Made by a program: the position numbers and the translations under genes. Positions 1 to 9,266 of a stretch of DNA of 64,000 nt are shown here, one piece after another. Position 1 is the stretch's first letter. The number at the start of each line of letters is the position of its first letter. Under the pieces are notes generated by a model. It was not told where the DNA came from, ran no database searches, and saw nothing but the letters and a program-made list of their open reading frames with translations. Source of the stretch: Streptomyces sp. NRRL B-1347 (GTDB lineage: Bacteria > Actinomycetota > Actinomycetes > Streptomycetales > Streptomycetaceae); NCBI RefSeq assembly GCF_000720325.1, contig NZ_JOJM01000062.1:1-64000 (forward strand). Direction: 5' to 3'.

Positions 1-84
1 CGCGAGCTGCAGTTACTCCTCGCGATCTGGATCGGCGCCTGCCCCACCTGTCACCGCGACATCCCCGACCCCGCACCAACCTGA
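1..84 (+). CDS. C-terminal end of an upstream gene (partial, uncertain)
   Basis: An open frame enters from the left edge and stops at the TGA at 82-84. It gives 27 residues ending in a stretch with a CPTCH motif followed by RDIPDPAPT. Nothing upstream is visible, so neither the start nor the family can be judged. The frame has Streptomyces-like codon use, but a second frame also stays open here, so this is only a possible C-terminus. It would be co-directional with purD, 60 bases downstream. Confidence 0.3.
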   Translation, partial: RELQLLLAIWIGACPTCHRDIPDPAPT

Positions 85-132
85 CCAAGCCCTACTAGGA
101 CACCCGTACCAAACCCACCCGCCCCGCCGGGC

Positions 133-138
133 TAGGCT
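133..138 (+). promoter_or_regulatory. -10 element of purD (leaderless)
   Basis: TAGGCT lies exactly 6 nt before the GTG start of purD, and no Shine-Dalgarno sequence is present. Transcription would start at or next to the start codon. No convincing -35 hexamer is seen. The assignment rests on the same arrangement recurring at about ten genes in this window. Confidence 0.5.
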
Positions 139-144
139 GACCCC

Positions 145-1398
<1,254 letters not shown>

Positions 1399-1434
1399 GA
1401 ACGCCGGATAGCCGGGGGCGACCAGGTCGTGACG

Positions 1435-1440
1435 TAACGT
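1435..1440 (+). promoter_or_regulatory. -10 element of the ATP-grasp-like gene (leaderless)
   Basis: TAACGT is followed by 6 nt (aaagcc) and the ATG at 1447. There is no Shine-Dalgarno sequence. Same spacing as at purD. The hexamer is part of the direct repeat ACGTAACGTA. Confidence 0.45.
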
Positions 1441-1446
1441 AAAGCC

Positions 1447-2316
1447 ATGGCCTCGACCCGTCCCCGCGCCCGCCTCCTGTACGTCACCGACCTCGGCTAC
1501 GAGGCGCGCGGACGGCGCTACTGCGACGAGGACATCCACCTCTCCGCCCGGCTGCGCGAGGACTTCGACGTCGCGCTCTGCCACCCGCTGGACGCGGCCG
1601 CCCTGATGGACGGCTTCGACCTCGTCGTCGTACGCAACAGCGGACCCGTCATCCACTACCAGGAGGCGTACGACGCCTTCCGGGACCGCGCCCTGCGCGA
1701 CGGCGTACGCGTGTACAACCCGCTGACGGGCCGCGCCGACATGGCGGGCAAGCAGTACCTCGTCGAACTGACCGCCGAAGGCCTTCCGGTCATCCCGACC
1801 GTCGACCGCAGCGAGGACCTCGACCGGCTGCCCGACGCCGCGTCGTACGTCGTCAAGCCCAAGCTCGGCGCCGACTCCATCGGCCTGCGGACGGTCGCCC
1901 GCGAGGACCTCGCGGGCCTGGACTTCACCGAGGGCGGCGGGCTCCTCGCCCAGCCCCGGATCGACTTCGGCTACGAGGTGTCCTTCTACTTCGTCGACGA
2001 CGCCTTCCAGTACGCGCTGTACGCGCCCCGGCCCGACCGGCGCTGGGAGCTCGAACGGTACGACCCGACGGCCGCCGACCTGGACTTCGCGCGGAGGTTC
2101 GTCGGCTGGAACACGCTCCCGTACGGCATCCAGCGCGTCGACGCCTGCCGGGCGCCGGACGGGCGGCTGCTCCTGGTCGAGCTGGAGGACCTCAATCCGT
2201 ATCTGTCCCTCGACCTCATCGGCGCCGAGGGGCGGCGGGACTTCGCCGGGAACCTGGCGGCCTCGCTCCGCCGTTACCTGGTGGACAGCTCTGCCCAAAG
2301 CCATTCCATCGAGTGA
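1447..2316 (+). CDS. ATP-grasp-like protein of unknown substrate
   Basis: A 289-residue cytosolic protein. The central and C-terminal parts resemble the ATP-grasp fold. VVKPKLGADSIGLR near residue 135 matches the nucleotide-binding lysine strand and glycine-rich loop, and VELEDLNPYLS near the C-terminus supplies the Glu and Asn typical of the metal-binding site. The N-terminal third (DLGYEARGRRYCDED and following) resembles the preATP-grasp domain of RimK/glutathione-synthetase-like ligases. A carboxylate-amine ligase activity is therefore likely, but the substrates are unknown. The start is the only ATG preceding the conserved part, with a leaderless-type promoter just upstream. It sits immediately after purD, but nothing in the sequence shows that it belongs to the purine pathway. 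Confidence 0.85.
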   Translation: MASTRPRARLLYVTDLGYEARGRRYCDEDIHLSARLREDFDVALCHPLDAAALMDGFDLVVVRNSGPVIHYQEAYDAFRDRALRDGVRVYNPLTGRADMAGKQYLVELTAEGLPVIPTVDRSEDLDRLPDAASYVVKPKLGADSIGLRTVAREDLAGLDFTEGGGLLAQPRIDFGYEVSFYFVDDAFQYALYAPRPDRRWELERYDPTAADLDFARRFVGWNTLPYGIQRVDACRAPDGRLLLVELEDLNPYLSLDLIGAEGRRDFAGNLAASLRRYLVDSSAQSHSIE

Positions 2317-2440
2317 CCGCTGGCCCATCCGGCTGACGCTGACCAGCGTCCCAACTAGGGTGCGGCGCAGGCGTTCCGGCACTCACAGCCAAACAGCCCA
2401 CCGGCATTGCGATGTCGGTGGCGGGTGCCACAGTGGGGGA

Positions 2441-2494
2441 GTGAGCAACGCCATCGACGTGCGCCGCCGGCTCCGGCCGACGGCCGAGCTGTGA
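2441..2494 (+). CDS. Possible 17-residue leader peptide
   Basis: A GTG-initiated mini-ORF encodes 17 residues (MSNAIDVRRRLRPTAEL) and stops at TGA 2492-2494, 11 nt before the start of the next gene. A -10-like CACAGT lies at 2429-2434, 6 nt before its GTG, matching the leaderless pattern of neighbouring genes. Four arginines cluster in the middle. If it is translated, it would couple or attenuate translation of the membrane protein that follows. Too short to judge by composition, so it is a hypothesis. Confidence 0.35.
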   Translation: MSNAIDVRRRLRPTAEL

Positions 2495-2505
2495 GGCAGT
2501 AGGGG

Positions 2506-4425
2506 GTGTCTTCGGTCGTGTCAGGTATGGGTGAGGAGGCGGGCGCGCAGGCCGCGCGCTCCCGGGCTCTCGCCGTGCTGCGCATCCGCGGCAGGGCGCT
2601 GGCCGTCGCCCTGCTGCCCGCGGCCGTCGCCGTCGTCCTGCTGGCCGCCACGGCCACGGGCCGCGTCGAGGGCACCGCCTGGGCGGCGGCCCGCTGGACC
2701 GTCACGGTGCTCGCCGTGCTCGCCCTCGCCGCCGCCGCGGTCGTCGCCCTGGTCGTCGCCCGCGCCAGACCGGCCCTGAGCCCCACGGTCCCGATCAGCG
2801 AAGCCGCGGCGCCCGACCTGTACCGCCTGGTGCGCGACCTCGCCGACCGCCTGGACGTCCCCGCGCCCTCCGCGATAGCGCTCACCCCGGACTGCGACAG
2901 CTGGCTGGAGGACCGCACCCACCCGGCCCACGGCGCGTGCGCGCGACGCCGCGACGCCGGGGCACCCCAGGACGACGCGGCCCCCGCGGGCGGTGACGAC
3001 CACGCCGAGGACGCCGAGGAAACGGACTCCGGCACGCGCATACGCGGCGGCCGCCCGGCCAAGGGCCGCGCCCCCGCCGCCCCGGTGCTCGTCATCGGCT
3101 CGCCCTTCCTGTGGTGGATGCGGGTCGGCGAGCTGCGCGCGGTCCTCGCCCCCGTCGTCGCGGGCACCGGCCCCTCGGCCCACCCGGACATAGCGGCCGC
3201 CCGCCGCTTCGTGCGCGGCCTGGACGCGGCCGTCGCCGTCGCCTCCGCGCCCGGCCGCGGACCGCTCTCGCGCACCGTGCTCGGCGGTGTCGGCTGGGTG
3301 GCGCGGCTGCTGCTCCGCGGCTGCCGGATGCACGCGGCGGAGATGGAGCGCGGCGTCGCGGCCGCCGCCGCCGAGCGCGCCCAGACCGTGGACTACGGCG
3401 CGCGGATCGTCGCCCAGGAGCAGGTGGGCCTCGCGTACGCGGGCTGGGACCGGCTCCTGACCCGGGTGGCGCTGCCCGCCTGGCGCATGGGCCGGTGGCC
3501 CTCGCGGCTCGACGCGGGCGTGGTGTCGGCCCTCACCGAGCTGTCCCGCAGGGACCGCCTCGCCGAAGGCTTCGCCTCGCGGCTCGGCGAGCGCCCCGCC
3601 TGCGACCTCCTGGAGGAGCCCGGCGCGGTGGACGAGGCCGCCTCGCTCCTCGCCGCCCGGCTCTTCCACGGCGGCCCCGCCGAGTCGGGGCCCGGCTGGG
3701 CCCCGGTGGCCTGGCAGGAGTACCCGGACGAGATCGTCGACCGCAAGTGGCGCATGGACGCCGCCCGCCTTCACCGCGTGCTCGACGCGCTCGGCGTCAG
3801 CCGCTCCTCCGACCCCGAGGCCCCCGACCCCGAGGGCCCGACGCTCGGCCGGGTCATCGACCACCTGACGGACCCGGAGCGGGCGGCCCGCCGCGGCCCC
3901 GGCACCCGGGAAGCCGACGCCTCCTACGCCGACGCGGACCCCGAGGACGCAGCCCTCGCCGACGAAGACCACGCGGGCGGCGACGAAGACCACGAAGACG
4001 CCGACCAAGACCACGAAGACGCCGACGAAAGCCGCAGCGGCCGCCTCGCCGCCGGGCTCAGCGCCGAGCTGGCCCGCGAGGAGGCCGCGGCCCCCGCCCG
4101 GCCCGCCCCCACGGGCCAGTCCCCGGACGACGCGCTCTGGGACGACGGCGCACTGCCCCTTTTCCCGCTCCAGCCGCCCCGCTCGGGCCGCGAGCTGCTC
4201 GCCGACCACGTCTCCGCGATGGTGTGCTGCGCGGCCATGGACACCGCGGGCGCCGCCCCCGGCCTCGACTGGCTGGACGGCCCCTCCCTGCTCCTGGGCG
4301 GCGAGCGCGCGGCCGACCTCACCCCGCGCGTCCTCACCCTCGTGGAGGACGGCGACCCGGAGCCGCTGCGCGCCTGGCTCACCACCCAGGGCATCCGCCC
4401 GGAGAAGCCCCTGCGTCTCGTCTGA
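2506..4425 (+). CDS. Membrane protein resembling an M48 peptidase without the HExxH motif
   Basis: A 639-residue protein with two N-terminal membrane segments (about residues 30-52 and 62-85). A region then follows with the layout of M48 zinc peptidases: a PDLYRLVRDLADRLDVPAP-like segment and GELRAVLAPVVAG near residue 208. In active M48 enzymes the equivalent helix reads as a GELRAVLAHELGH-type sequence; here both histidines and the glutamate are absent. A long acidic, Asp/Glu/His-rich insert (about 465-515) and a Pro/Ala-rich linker precede the C-terminal part. I infer a membrane-anchored pseudo-peptidase or scaffold. The GTG at 2506 was chosen because a GAGG lies 9 nt upstream; an in-frame ATG at 2527 is an alternative. 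The function is unknown. Confidence 0.8.
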   Translation: MSSVVSGMGEEAGAQAARSRALAVLRIRGRALAVALLPAAVAVVLLAATATGRVEGTAWAAARWTVTVLAVLALAAAAVVALVVARARPALSPTVPISEAAAPDLYRLVRDLADRLDVPAPSAIALTPDCDSWLEDRTHPAHGACARRRDAGAPQDDAAPAGGDDHAEDAEETDSGTRIRGGRPAKGRAPAAPVLVIGSPFLWWMRVGELRAVLAPVVAGTGPSAHPDIAAARRFVRGLDAAVAVASAPGRGPLSRTVLGGVGWVARLLLRGCRMHAAEMERGVAAAAAERAQTVDYGARIVAQEQVGLAYAGWDRLLTRVALPAWRMGRWPSRLDAGVVSALTELSRRDRLAEGFASRLGERPACDLLEEPGAVDEAASLLAARLFHGGPAESGPGWAPVAWQEYPDEIVDRKWRMDAARLHRVLDALGVSRSSDPEAPDPEGPTLGRVIDHLTDPERAARRGPGTREADASYADADPEDAALADEDHAGGDEDHEDADQDHEDADESRSGRLAAGLSAELAREEAAAPARPAPTGQSPDDALWDDGALPLFPLQPPRSGRELLADHVSAMVCCAAMDTAGAAPGLDWLDGPSLLLGGERAADLTPRVLTLVEDGDPEPLRAWLTTQGIRPEKPLRLV

Positions 4426-4670
4426 CGCTCCGCCCCCCAGGGCACCCCGCCGTCCTCCCCCTCCACTCCCGGAGCGAAACGTTCCGGTCATCGCCGGTCT
4501 CGTTAATTCACGACGAACGGTGACGGACCGCGTGCGTAATGTGATGTGCTGGTGCAGGGAAAGGGAAAGACCGCCGCGGCCCGCGGCGGCTCCGCCTCCG
4601 CACCGGCACGGAGCCATCGACCACGCAGCGGCGGAGAACAGGCTCGGGGGAGCGAGGGAGGGGACAACGC

Positions 4671-6185
4671 ATGGGACCGGAGCCGATCCGCCGCTGGGAG
4701 TCGGGTGCCCTCGCCCACGCCGTGACCGACCCCTTCGGCCAGGGCCCGCTGCCCTGGCTCCGGGGCACGGAGCACTACTTCGACGACACCGGCCAGGTCG
4801 TGCCCTGGTACGTCGACCACGCCCCGGCGCCCGGCGCCACCGGGCCCGCCCCCGCCCCGCGCACCGGCGGCGGCCCCCGCACCGCCGACGACGTGCACCG
4901 GCAGATCAAGGGCTTCACGAGCACCGGCGCCGCCGCCCCCGGCGAGGCCCTCGACTTCCACATCACGGTCGACCCGCCGCAGCAGTTCAGCGTGGACATC
5001 TACCGCATCGGCCACTACGGCGGCGACGGCGCCGCGAAGATCACCACGAGCCCCCGCCTCGCCGGCATCGTGCAGCCCCCGCCGCTCACCGCCGACCGCA
5101 CCGTGTCGTGCCACCACTGGTGGCTGTCCTGGCGCCTGCAGATCCCCGCGTACTGGAACATCGGCGCGTACGTCGCCGTCCTCACCACCGTCGACGGCTA
5201 CCGCTCCCACGTGCCCTTCACCGTCCGCGACAGCCTCTCCCAGGGCGAGCTGGGCCACGCCCCGTCCGCCGATCTGCTCGTGGTGCTGCCCGACATCACC
5301 TGGCAGGCGTACAACCTCTACCCGGAGGACGGCCGCACCGGCGCCAGCCTCTACCACGCCTGGGACGACCACGGCCGGCTCCTCGGCGAGGGCGAGGCCG
5401 CCGTCACCGTCTCCTTCGACCGGCCGTACGCGGGCGCGGGCCTGCCCCTGCACGTGGGCCACGCCTACGACTTCATCCGCTGGGCCGAGCGGTACGGCTA
5501 CGACCTCGCCTACGCCGACGCCCGCGATCTGCACGCGGGCCGCATCGACCCCTCGCGCTACCGCGGCCTGGTCTTCCCGGGCCACGACGAGTACTGGTCC
5601 GCCGCGATGCGCCGCACCGCCGAACTGGCCCGGGAGAACGGCACGTCGCTCGTCTTCCTCTCCGCCAACACCATGTACTGGCAGGTGGAGCTGGGCCCGT
5701 CCCCGTCCGGCGTCCCCGACCGCCTGCTGACCTGCCGCAAGCGCCGCGGCCCCGGGAAGGCCGCGCTGTGGCGGGAGATCGACGTCCCCGAGCAGCAACT
5801 GATGGGCATCCAGTACGCGGGCCGGGTCCCCGAGCCGCACCCGCTGATCGTCCGCAACGCCGACCACTGGCTCTGGGAGGCGACGGGCGCGCACGAGGGC
5901 GACGGGATCGAGGGCCTGGTCGCGGGCGAGGCCGACCGCTACTTCCCGCGCACGGCGCTGCCCGAGCACCAGGACCGCATCCTGCTCGCGCACTCCCCGT
6001 ACGAGGACAGCGAGGGCAGCGTCCGCCACCAGGAGACCTCGCTGTACCGGGCCCCGTCCGGCGCCCTCGTCTTCGCCTCCGGCACCTTCGCCTGGTCCCC
6101 GGCGCTCGACCGCCCCGGCCACATCGACGCCCGGGTCCAGCGCGCCACCGCCAACCTCCTCGACCGGATCTGCAAGCGCGACTGA
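4671..6185 (+). CDS. N,N-dimethylformamidase beta-subunit-like protein
   Basis: A 504-residue protein that matches what I recall of the DMFase large-subunit C-terminal family. Visible features are VDIYRIGHYGGDGA near residue 108, DITWQAYNLYPEDG, a FDRPYA segment, and FPGHDEYWS near 303, the conserved block of this family. There is no signal peptide or membrane segment. In true DMFases this subunit hydrolyses N-substituted formamides with iron and a small alpha subunit. No alpha-subunit gene is adjacent, and Streptomyces copies are uncharacterised as far as I know, so the substrate should not be assumed. The start at 4671 is supported by GGGAGGGG 9 nt upstream. The gene stands between the pseudo-M48 protein and purC, with about 245 nt upstream that hold its promoter. 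Confidence 0.8.
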   Translation: MGPEPIRRWESGALAHAVTDPFGQGPLPWLRGTEHYFDDTGQVVPWYVDHAPAPGATGPAPAPRTGGGPRTADDVHRQIKGFTSTGAAAPGEALDFHITVDPPQQFSVDIYRIGHYGGDGAAKITTSPRLAGIVQPPPLTADRTVSCHHWWLSWRLQIPAYWNIGAYVAVLTTVDGYRSHVPFTVRDSLSQGELGHAPSADLLVVLPDITWQAYNLYPEDGRTGASLYHAWDDHGRLLGEGEAAVTVSFDRPYAGAGLPLHVGHAYDFIRWAERYGYDLAYADARDLHAGRIDPSRYRGLVFPGHDEYWSAAMRRTAELARENGTSLVFLSANTMYWQVELGPSPSGVPDRLLTCRKRRGPGKAALWREIDVPEQQLMGIQYAGRVPEPHPLIVRNADHWLWEATGAHEGDGIEGLVAGEADRYFPRTALPEHQDRILLAHSPYEDSEGSVRHQETSLYRAPSGALVFASGTFAWSPALDRPGHIDARVQRATANLLDRICKRD

Positions 6186-6302
6186 CCCCGGCCCGGGCCC
6201 CGCCGCGGACCCGTCCCGTCGAGACTCGGCCAACCCTTGGCCAAGACCACTCCCCGCATACGGGAGAATCGGAGCACTTGGACAGAACCACGGGGAGGAA
6301 CC

Positions 6303-7199
6303 GTGTCCGGATTCGTCGAAAAGCCTGAGCCCATCCAGGTTCCGGGCCTGGTGCATCTGCACACCGGCAAGGTGCGCGAGCTGTACCAGAACGAGGCGGG
6401 CGACCTCGTGATGGTCGCCAGCGACCGCATGTCCGCATACGACTGGGTGCTGCCGACCGAGATCCCGGACAAGGGCCGCGTACTGACCCAGCTGTCGCTG
6501 TGGTGGTTCGACCAGCTCGCCGACATCGCCCCGAACCACGTGCTCTCCACGGACCTTCCGGCCGGGGCGCCCGCCGACTGGGAGGGGCGCACGCTGATCT
6601 GCAAGCGCCTGGAGATGGTGCCCGTCGAGTGCGTCGCCCGCGGCTATCTGACGGGCTCGGGCCTCGCCGAGTACAACGAGACGCGCACCGTCTGCGGCCT
6701 CGCCCTTCCCGAGGGCCTGACCGACGGCTCGGAGCTGCCCGCGCCGATCTTCACGCCCGCCACCAAGGCGGCGGTCGGCGAGCACGACGAGAACGTCTCG
6801 TACGAGGAAGTGGCGCGCCAGGTCGGCGCCGAGACGGCGGCCCAGCTGCGGCAGACCACGCTCGCCGTGTACGGCAGGGCCCGGGACATCGCGCGCGACC
6901 GGGGCGTGATCCTCGCCGACACGAAGTTCGAGTTCGGCTTCGAGGGGGAGAGCCTGGTCCTCGCCGACGAGGTCCTGACCCCGGACTCGTCCCGCTTCTG
7001 GCCCGCCGACTCCTGGGAGCCGGGCCGCGCCCAGCCGTCCTTCGACAAGCAGTTCGTCCGCGACTGGCTGACGTCGGCCGCGTCCGGCTGGGACCGCCAC
7101 GGCGAGCAGCCGCCCCCGCCGCTGCCCCAGGACGTGGTGGCGGCCACCCGCGCCAAGTACGTCGAGGCGTACGAGCGGCTCACCGGCACCGCCTGGTAG
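6303..7199 (+). CDS. purC: Phosphoribosylaminoimidazole-succinocarboxamide synthase
   Basis: SAICAR synthetase converts CAIR, aspartate and ATP to SAICAR in purine synthesis. From the GTG at 6303 the product is 298 residues, the size of the longer PurC subfamily. Conserved stretches are LHTGKVRELYQ near the N-terminus, PTEIPDKGRVLTQLS, VECVARGYLTGSG and LADTKFEFGF near residue 203. The GTG is preferred over upstream in-frame starts because GGGGAGGAA lies 5-10 nt before it and the conserved N-terminus follows directly. A strong stem-loop terminator follows the stop codon after 13 nt, so the gene forms its own transcription unit end. Confidence 0.97.
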   Translation: MSGFVEKPEPIQVPGLVHLHTGKVRELYQNEAGDLVMVASDRMSAYDWVLPTEIPDKGRVLTQLSLWWFDQLADIAPNHVLSTDLPAGAPADWEGRTLICKRLEMVPVECVARGYLTGSGLAEYNETRTVCGLALPEGLTDGSELPAPIFTPATKAAVGEHDENVSYEEVARQVGAETAAQLRQTTLAVYGRARDIARDRGVILADTKFEFGFEGESLVLADEVLTPDSSRFWPADSWEPGRAQPSFDKQFVRDWLTSAASGWDRHGEQPPPPLPQDVVAATRAKYVEAYERLTGTAW

Positions 7200-7212
7200 C
7201 CGGGCGCACGAC

Positions 7213-7245
7213 GAAGCCCCCCGGTTCCGAGAATCGGGGGGCTTC
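7213..7245. terminator. Bidirectional terminator between purC and tRNA-Gly
   Basis: An 11-bp perfect stem (GAAGCCCCCCG with its complement) encloses an 11-nt loop. It lies 13 nt after purC and directly 3' of the convergent tRNA-Gly gene, so it can end both transcripts. Confidence 0.8.
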
Positions 7246-7250
7246 ACTTG

Positions 7251-7323
7251 AGCGGACGACCAGGTTCGAACTGGCGACCTCAACCTTGGCAAGGTTGCGC
7301 TCTACCAACTGAGCTACGTCCGC
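7251..7323 (-). tRNA. tRNA-Gly(GCC)
   Basis: Read on the minus strand, the cloverleaf has a 7-bp acceptor GCGGACG/CGTCCGC, anticodon stem CAACC/GGTTG and loop TTGCCAA with anticodon GCC. The T loop is TTCGAAC. The discriminator base is T and CCA is not encoded. A nearly identical second copy lies at 11254-11326. Confidence 0.96.
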
Positions 7324-7346
7324 GCTGCGCCTTAGCGCGATAGCTA

Positions 7347-7955
7347 CTATACCCAACCTCGCTCGCGGGCGAGACGCACTGCCGCGTGCCGGTTCTCGGC
7401 ACCGGTCTTGGTGACCGCCGACGAGAGGTAGTTCCGGACCGTTCCCTGGGACAGCGAGGCGCGCTCGGCGATCTCCGCGACGGACGCGCCGTCGGCGGCG
7501 AGTTCGAGCACCTCGGCCTCGCGGGCGGTCAGCGGGGAGTCCCCCGCGGAGATCGCGTCGGCGGCCAACTCCTGGTCCACGTACCGCCGTCCGTCGTGCA
7601 CGGTGCGGATGATCTCGGCGAGCTGCTGCGCGCTCACCGTCTTCGGTACGAACCCGCGCACACCGACCGCGAGCGCCCGCTTGAGGTGGCCGGGGCGGCC
7701 GTGGCTGGTCACGATCATGACCCGGCAGTCCGGGAGTTCGTCGCGCAGGGATGTGGCCACGCTCACACCGTCGGCGCCCGGCATCTGGAGGTCGAGCACG
7801 GCCACGTCGGGCCGGTGGGCCCGTGCCATGGCGAGGGCCTCGGGCCCGGAGGCGGCCTCGGCGACGACGGCGAGGTCGTCCTCCAGGCTGAGCAGGGCGG
7901 CGAGCGCGCCGCGGATCAGATGCTCGTCGTCGGCGAGCAGCACGCGCACGGTCAC
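7347..7955 (-). CDS. LuxR-family response regulator
   Basis: A 202-residue NarL/DesR-type response regulator. The receiver domain holds the acidic pair D9-D10, the phosphoacceptor D55 in VLDLQMPG and the lysine of FVPKTVS. The C-terminal LuxR helix-turn-helix starts at LTAREAEVLELAADG and includes the recognition helix SQGTVRNYLSSAV. It starts with GTG at 7955, overlapping the kinase stop codon by 4 nt, so translation is coupled. It is the last gene of a four-gene operon (ATPase, permease, kinase, regulator) and most likely controls the exporter genes in response to the kinase signal. The signal is unknown; drug- or membrane-stress sensing is usual for this arrangement. Confidence 0.93.
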   Translation of the reverse strand: MTVRVLLADDEHLIRGALAALLSLEDDLAVVAEAASGPEALAMARAHRPDVAVLDLQMPGADGVSVATSLRDELPDCRVMIVTSHGRPGHLKRALAVGVRGFVPKTVSAQQLAEIIRTVHDGRRYVDQELAADAISAGDSPLTAREAEVLELAADGASVAEIAERASLSQGTVRNYLSSAVTKTGAENRHAAVRLARERGWV

Positions 7956-9253
7956 GAGGCCTTCGCCTCCGGGGTTCCGGCCAGGGCGGCGTGCTCAGCG
8001 GTGTCGGCGCCCTCGGTGGTCTCGCCCGGGTGCGTCCCGGCGGGCATCGGCACCCGCGCGGTGAGCCGGAAGAGGCCGCCGTCGGCGGCGTGCTCAAGGG
8101 TGCCGTCCACGGCGGCGAGCCGCTCGCGCAGGCCGGCGAGGCCGGTGCCGCCGGTGGCCGCCCGGGCCTCGGGCACCCCGTCGTTCTCGATGGTCAACGT
8201 CGTCCGTCCTTCCGTGACCGACACGGTGATGGCGCAGTGCTGTGCGTCGCCGTGGCGCAGCACGTTCGTGGTGCCTTCCCGCACCACCCAGCCGAGGGCC
8301 GACTGCACCGCGGCGGGCAGGCCCGCGGGTTCGCCGGTCACCCGGCAGGTGATCCCGGCGGCCTCCAGGACCCCCTGGGCCCCGGCGAGTTCCACGCCGA
8401 GCTCGACCTCGCGGTAGCCGCGCACGACTTCCCTGATCTCCCGCTGCGACTGCTGTGCGATCCGCTGCACCTCGACCATCTGGTCCACTGCCTCGGGCCG
8501 CCCGCGCCGGGCCAGCTGCGCGGCGAGCTCGCTCTTGAGGGCGATGACCGCGAGGTTGCGCCCCATCACGTCGTGCAGGTCGCGGCCGAAGCGCAGCCGC
8601 TCCTCGGCGACGGCGAGCCGGGCCTCGACCTCGCGGGCCCGGTCGGCCTCCCACATCACCGAGAGCGTCCAGGCCCCGCAGCGCGTGCTGAGCAGGGCCA
8701 CACCGGCGCCGAACGCGACGAGTACGGCGATCATGATCAGGCGCACGTCGTGCATCCCGATCGCCGCGAAGCCGCCCACCGTCGCCGCCTCGACGAGCGC
8801 GAAGCGCCCGGCGAAGTCCCGCAGCGGCAGGGCGAAGGCGAGTGCCTCGAAGTGCGGTACGACGAGGAAGGCGAGGGCGAAGCTGATCATGCCGCCCTGG
8901 ATGCCGCCCACCGCCTGGAGCGCGAGGGCGAGGACGAGCATGACCACCATCAGGGAGCGCGACACGGCGAGGTCGCGCGCGGGGTACGGGGCGCGCCCCA
9001 AGTAGTGGTCGAGCGCCCGCCGCAGGCTGCGGTTCACGTGCACGCACTGGGCGGCGGCGGTCACGATCATCGCCCAGCCGAGCAGCTGCGCCGCGAGGTC
9101 CGGCTCCAGGCTCAGGCCGAGCGGCAGCGAGCCCCAGCTCAGGAAGAGCAGCCAGGGCATGGCGTGCCAGAGCGCCACGGACTGGAGCTCCACCCGCTGG
9201 ATCTTGCTGCGCTCGTGCCAGCCGCGCTGCCAGGCCCGCATCCGGCCGACCAC
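7952..9253 (-). CDS. Sensor histidine kinase, DesK/HisKA_3 type
   Basis: A membrane sensor kinase of 433 residues. The N-terminal half holds about five or six hydrophobic segments with almost no extracytoplasmic loops. The HisKA_3 dimerisation domain follows, with the phosphoacceptor histidine near residue 227 in GRDLHDVMGRNL, then the HATPase domain with NVLRHGDA (N box) and TGLAGLRERLAAVDG (G box). I set the start at the GTG at 9253, because AGGAGGAG lies 6 nt upstream; longer in-frame starts lack a ribosome site. It lies 13 nt after the permease and overlaps the response regulator start. A sensor without an outside domain suggests detection within the membrane or through the partner transporter. 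Confidence 0.92.
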   Translation of the reverse strand: MVGRMRAWQRGWHERSKIQRVELQSVALWHAMPWLLFLSWGSLPLGLSLEPDLAAQLLGWAMIVTAAAQCVHVNRSLRRALDHYLGRAPYPARDLAVSRSLMVVMLVLALALQAVGGIQGGMISFALAFLVVPHFEALAFALPLRDFAGRFALVEAATVGGFAAIGMHDVRLIMIAVLVAFGAGVALLSTRCGAWTLSVMWEADRAREVEARLAVAEERLRFGRDLHDVMGRNLAVIALKSELAAQLARRGRPEAVDQMVEVQRIAQQSQREIREVVRGYREVELGVELAGAQGVLEAAGITCRVTGEPAGLPAAVQSALGWVVREGTTNVLRHGDAQHCAITVSVTEGRTTLTIENDGVPEARAATGGTGLAGLRERLAAVDGTLEHAADGGLFRLTARVPMPAGTHPGETTEGADTAEHAALAGTPEAKAS

Positions 9254-9266
9254 GTCGATCTCCTCC

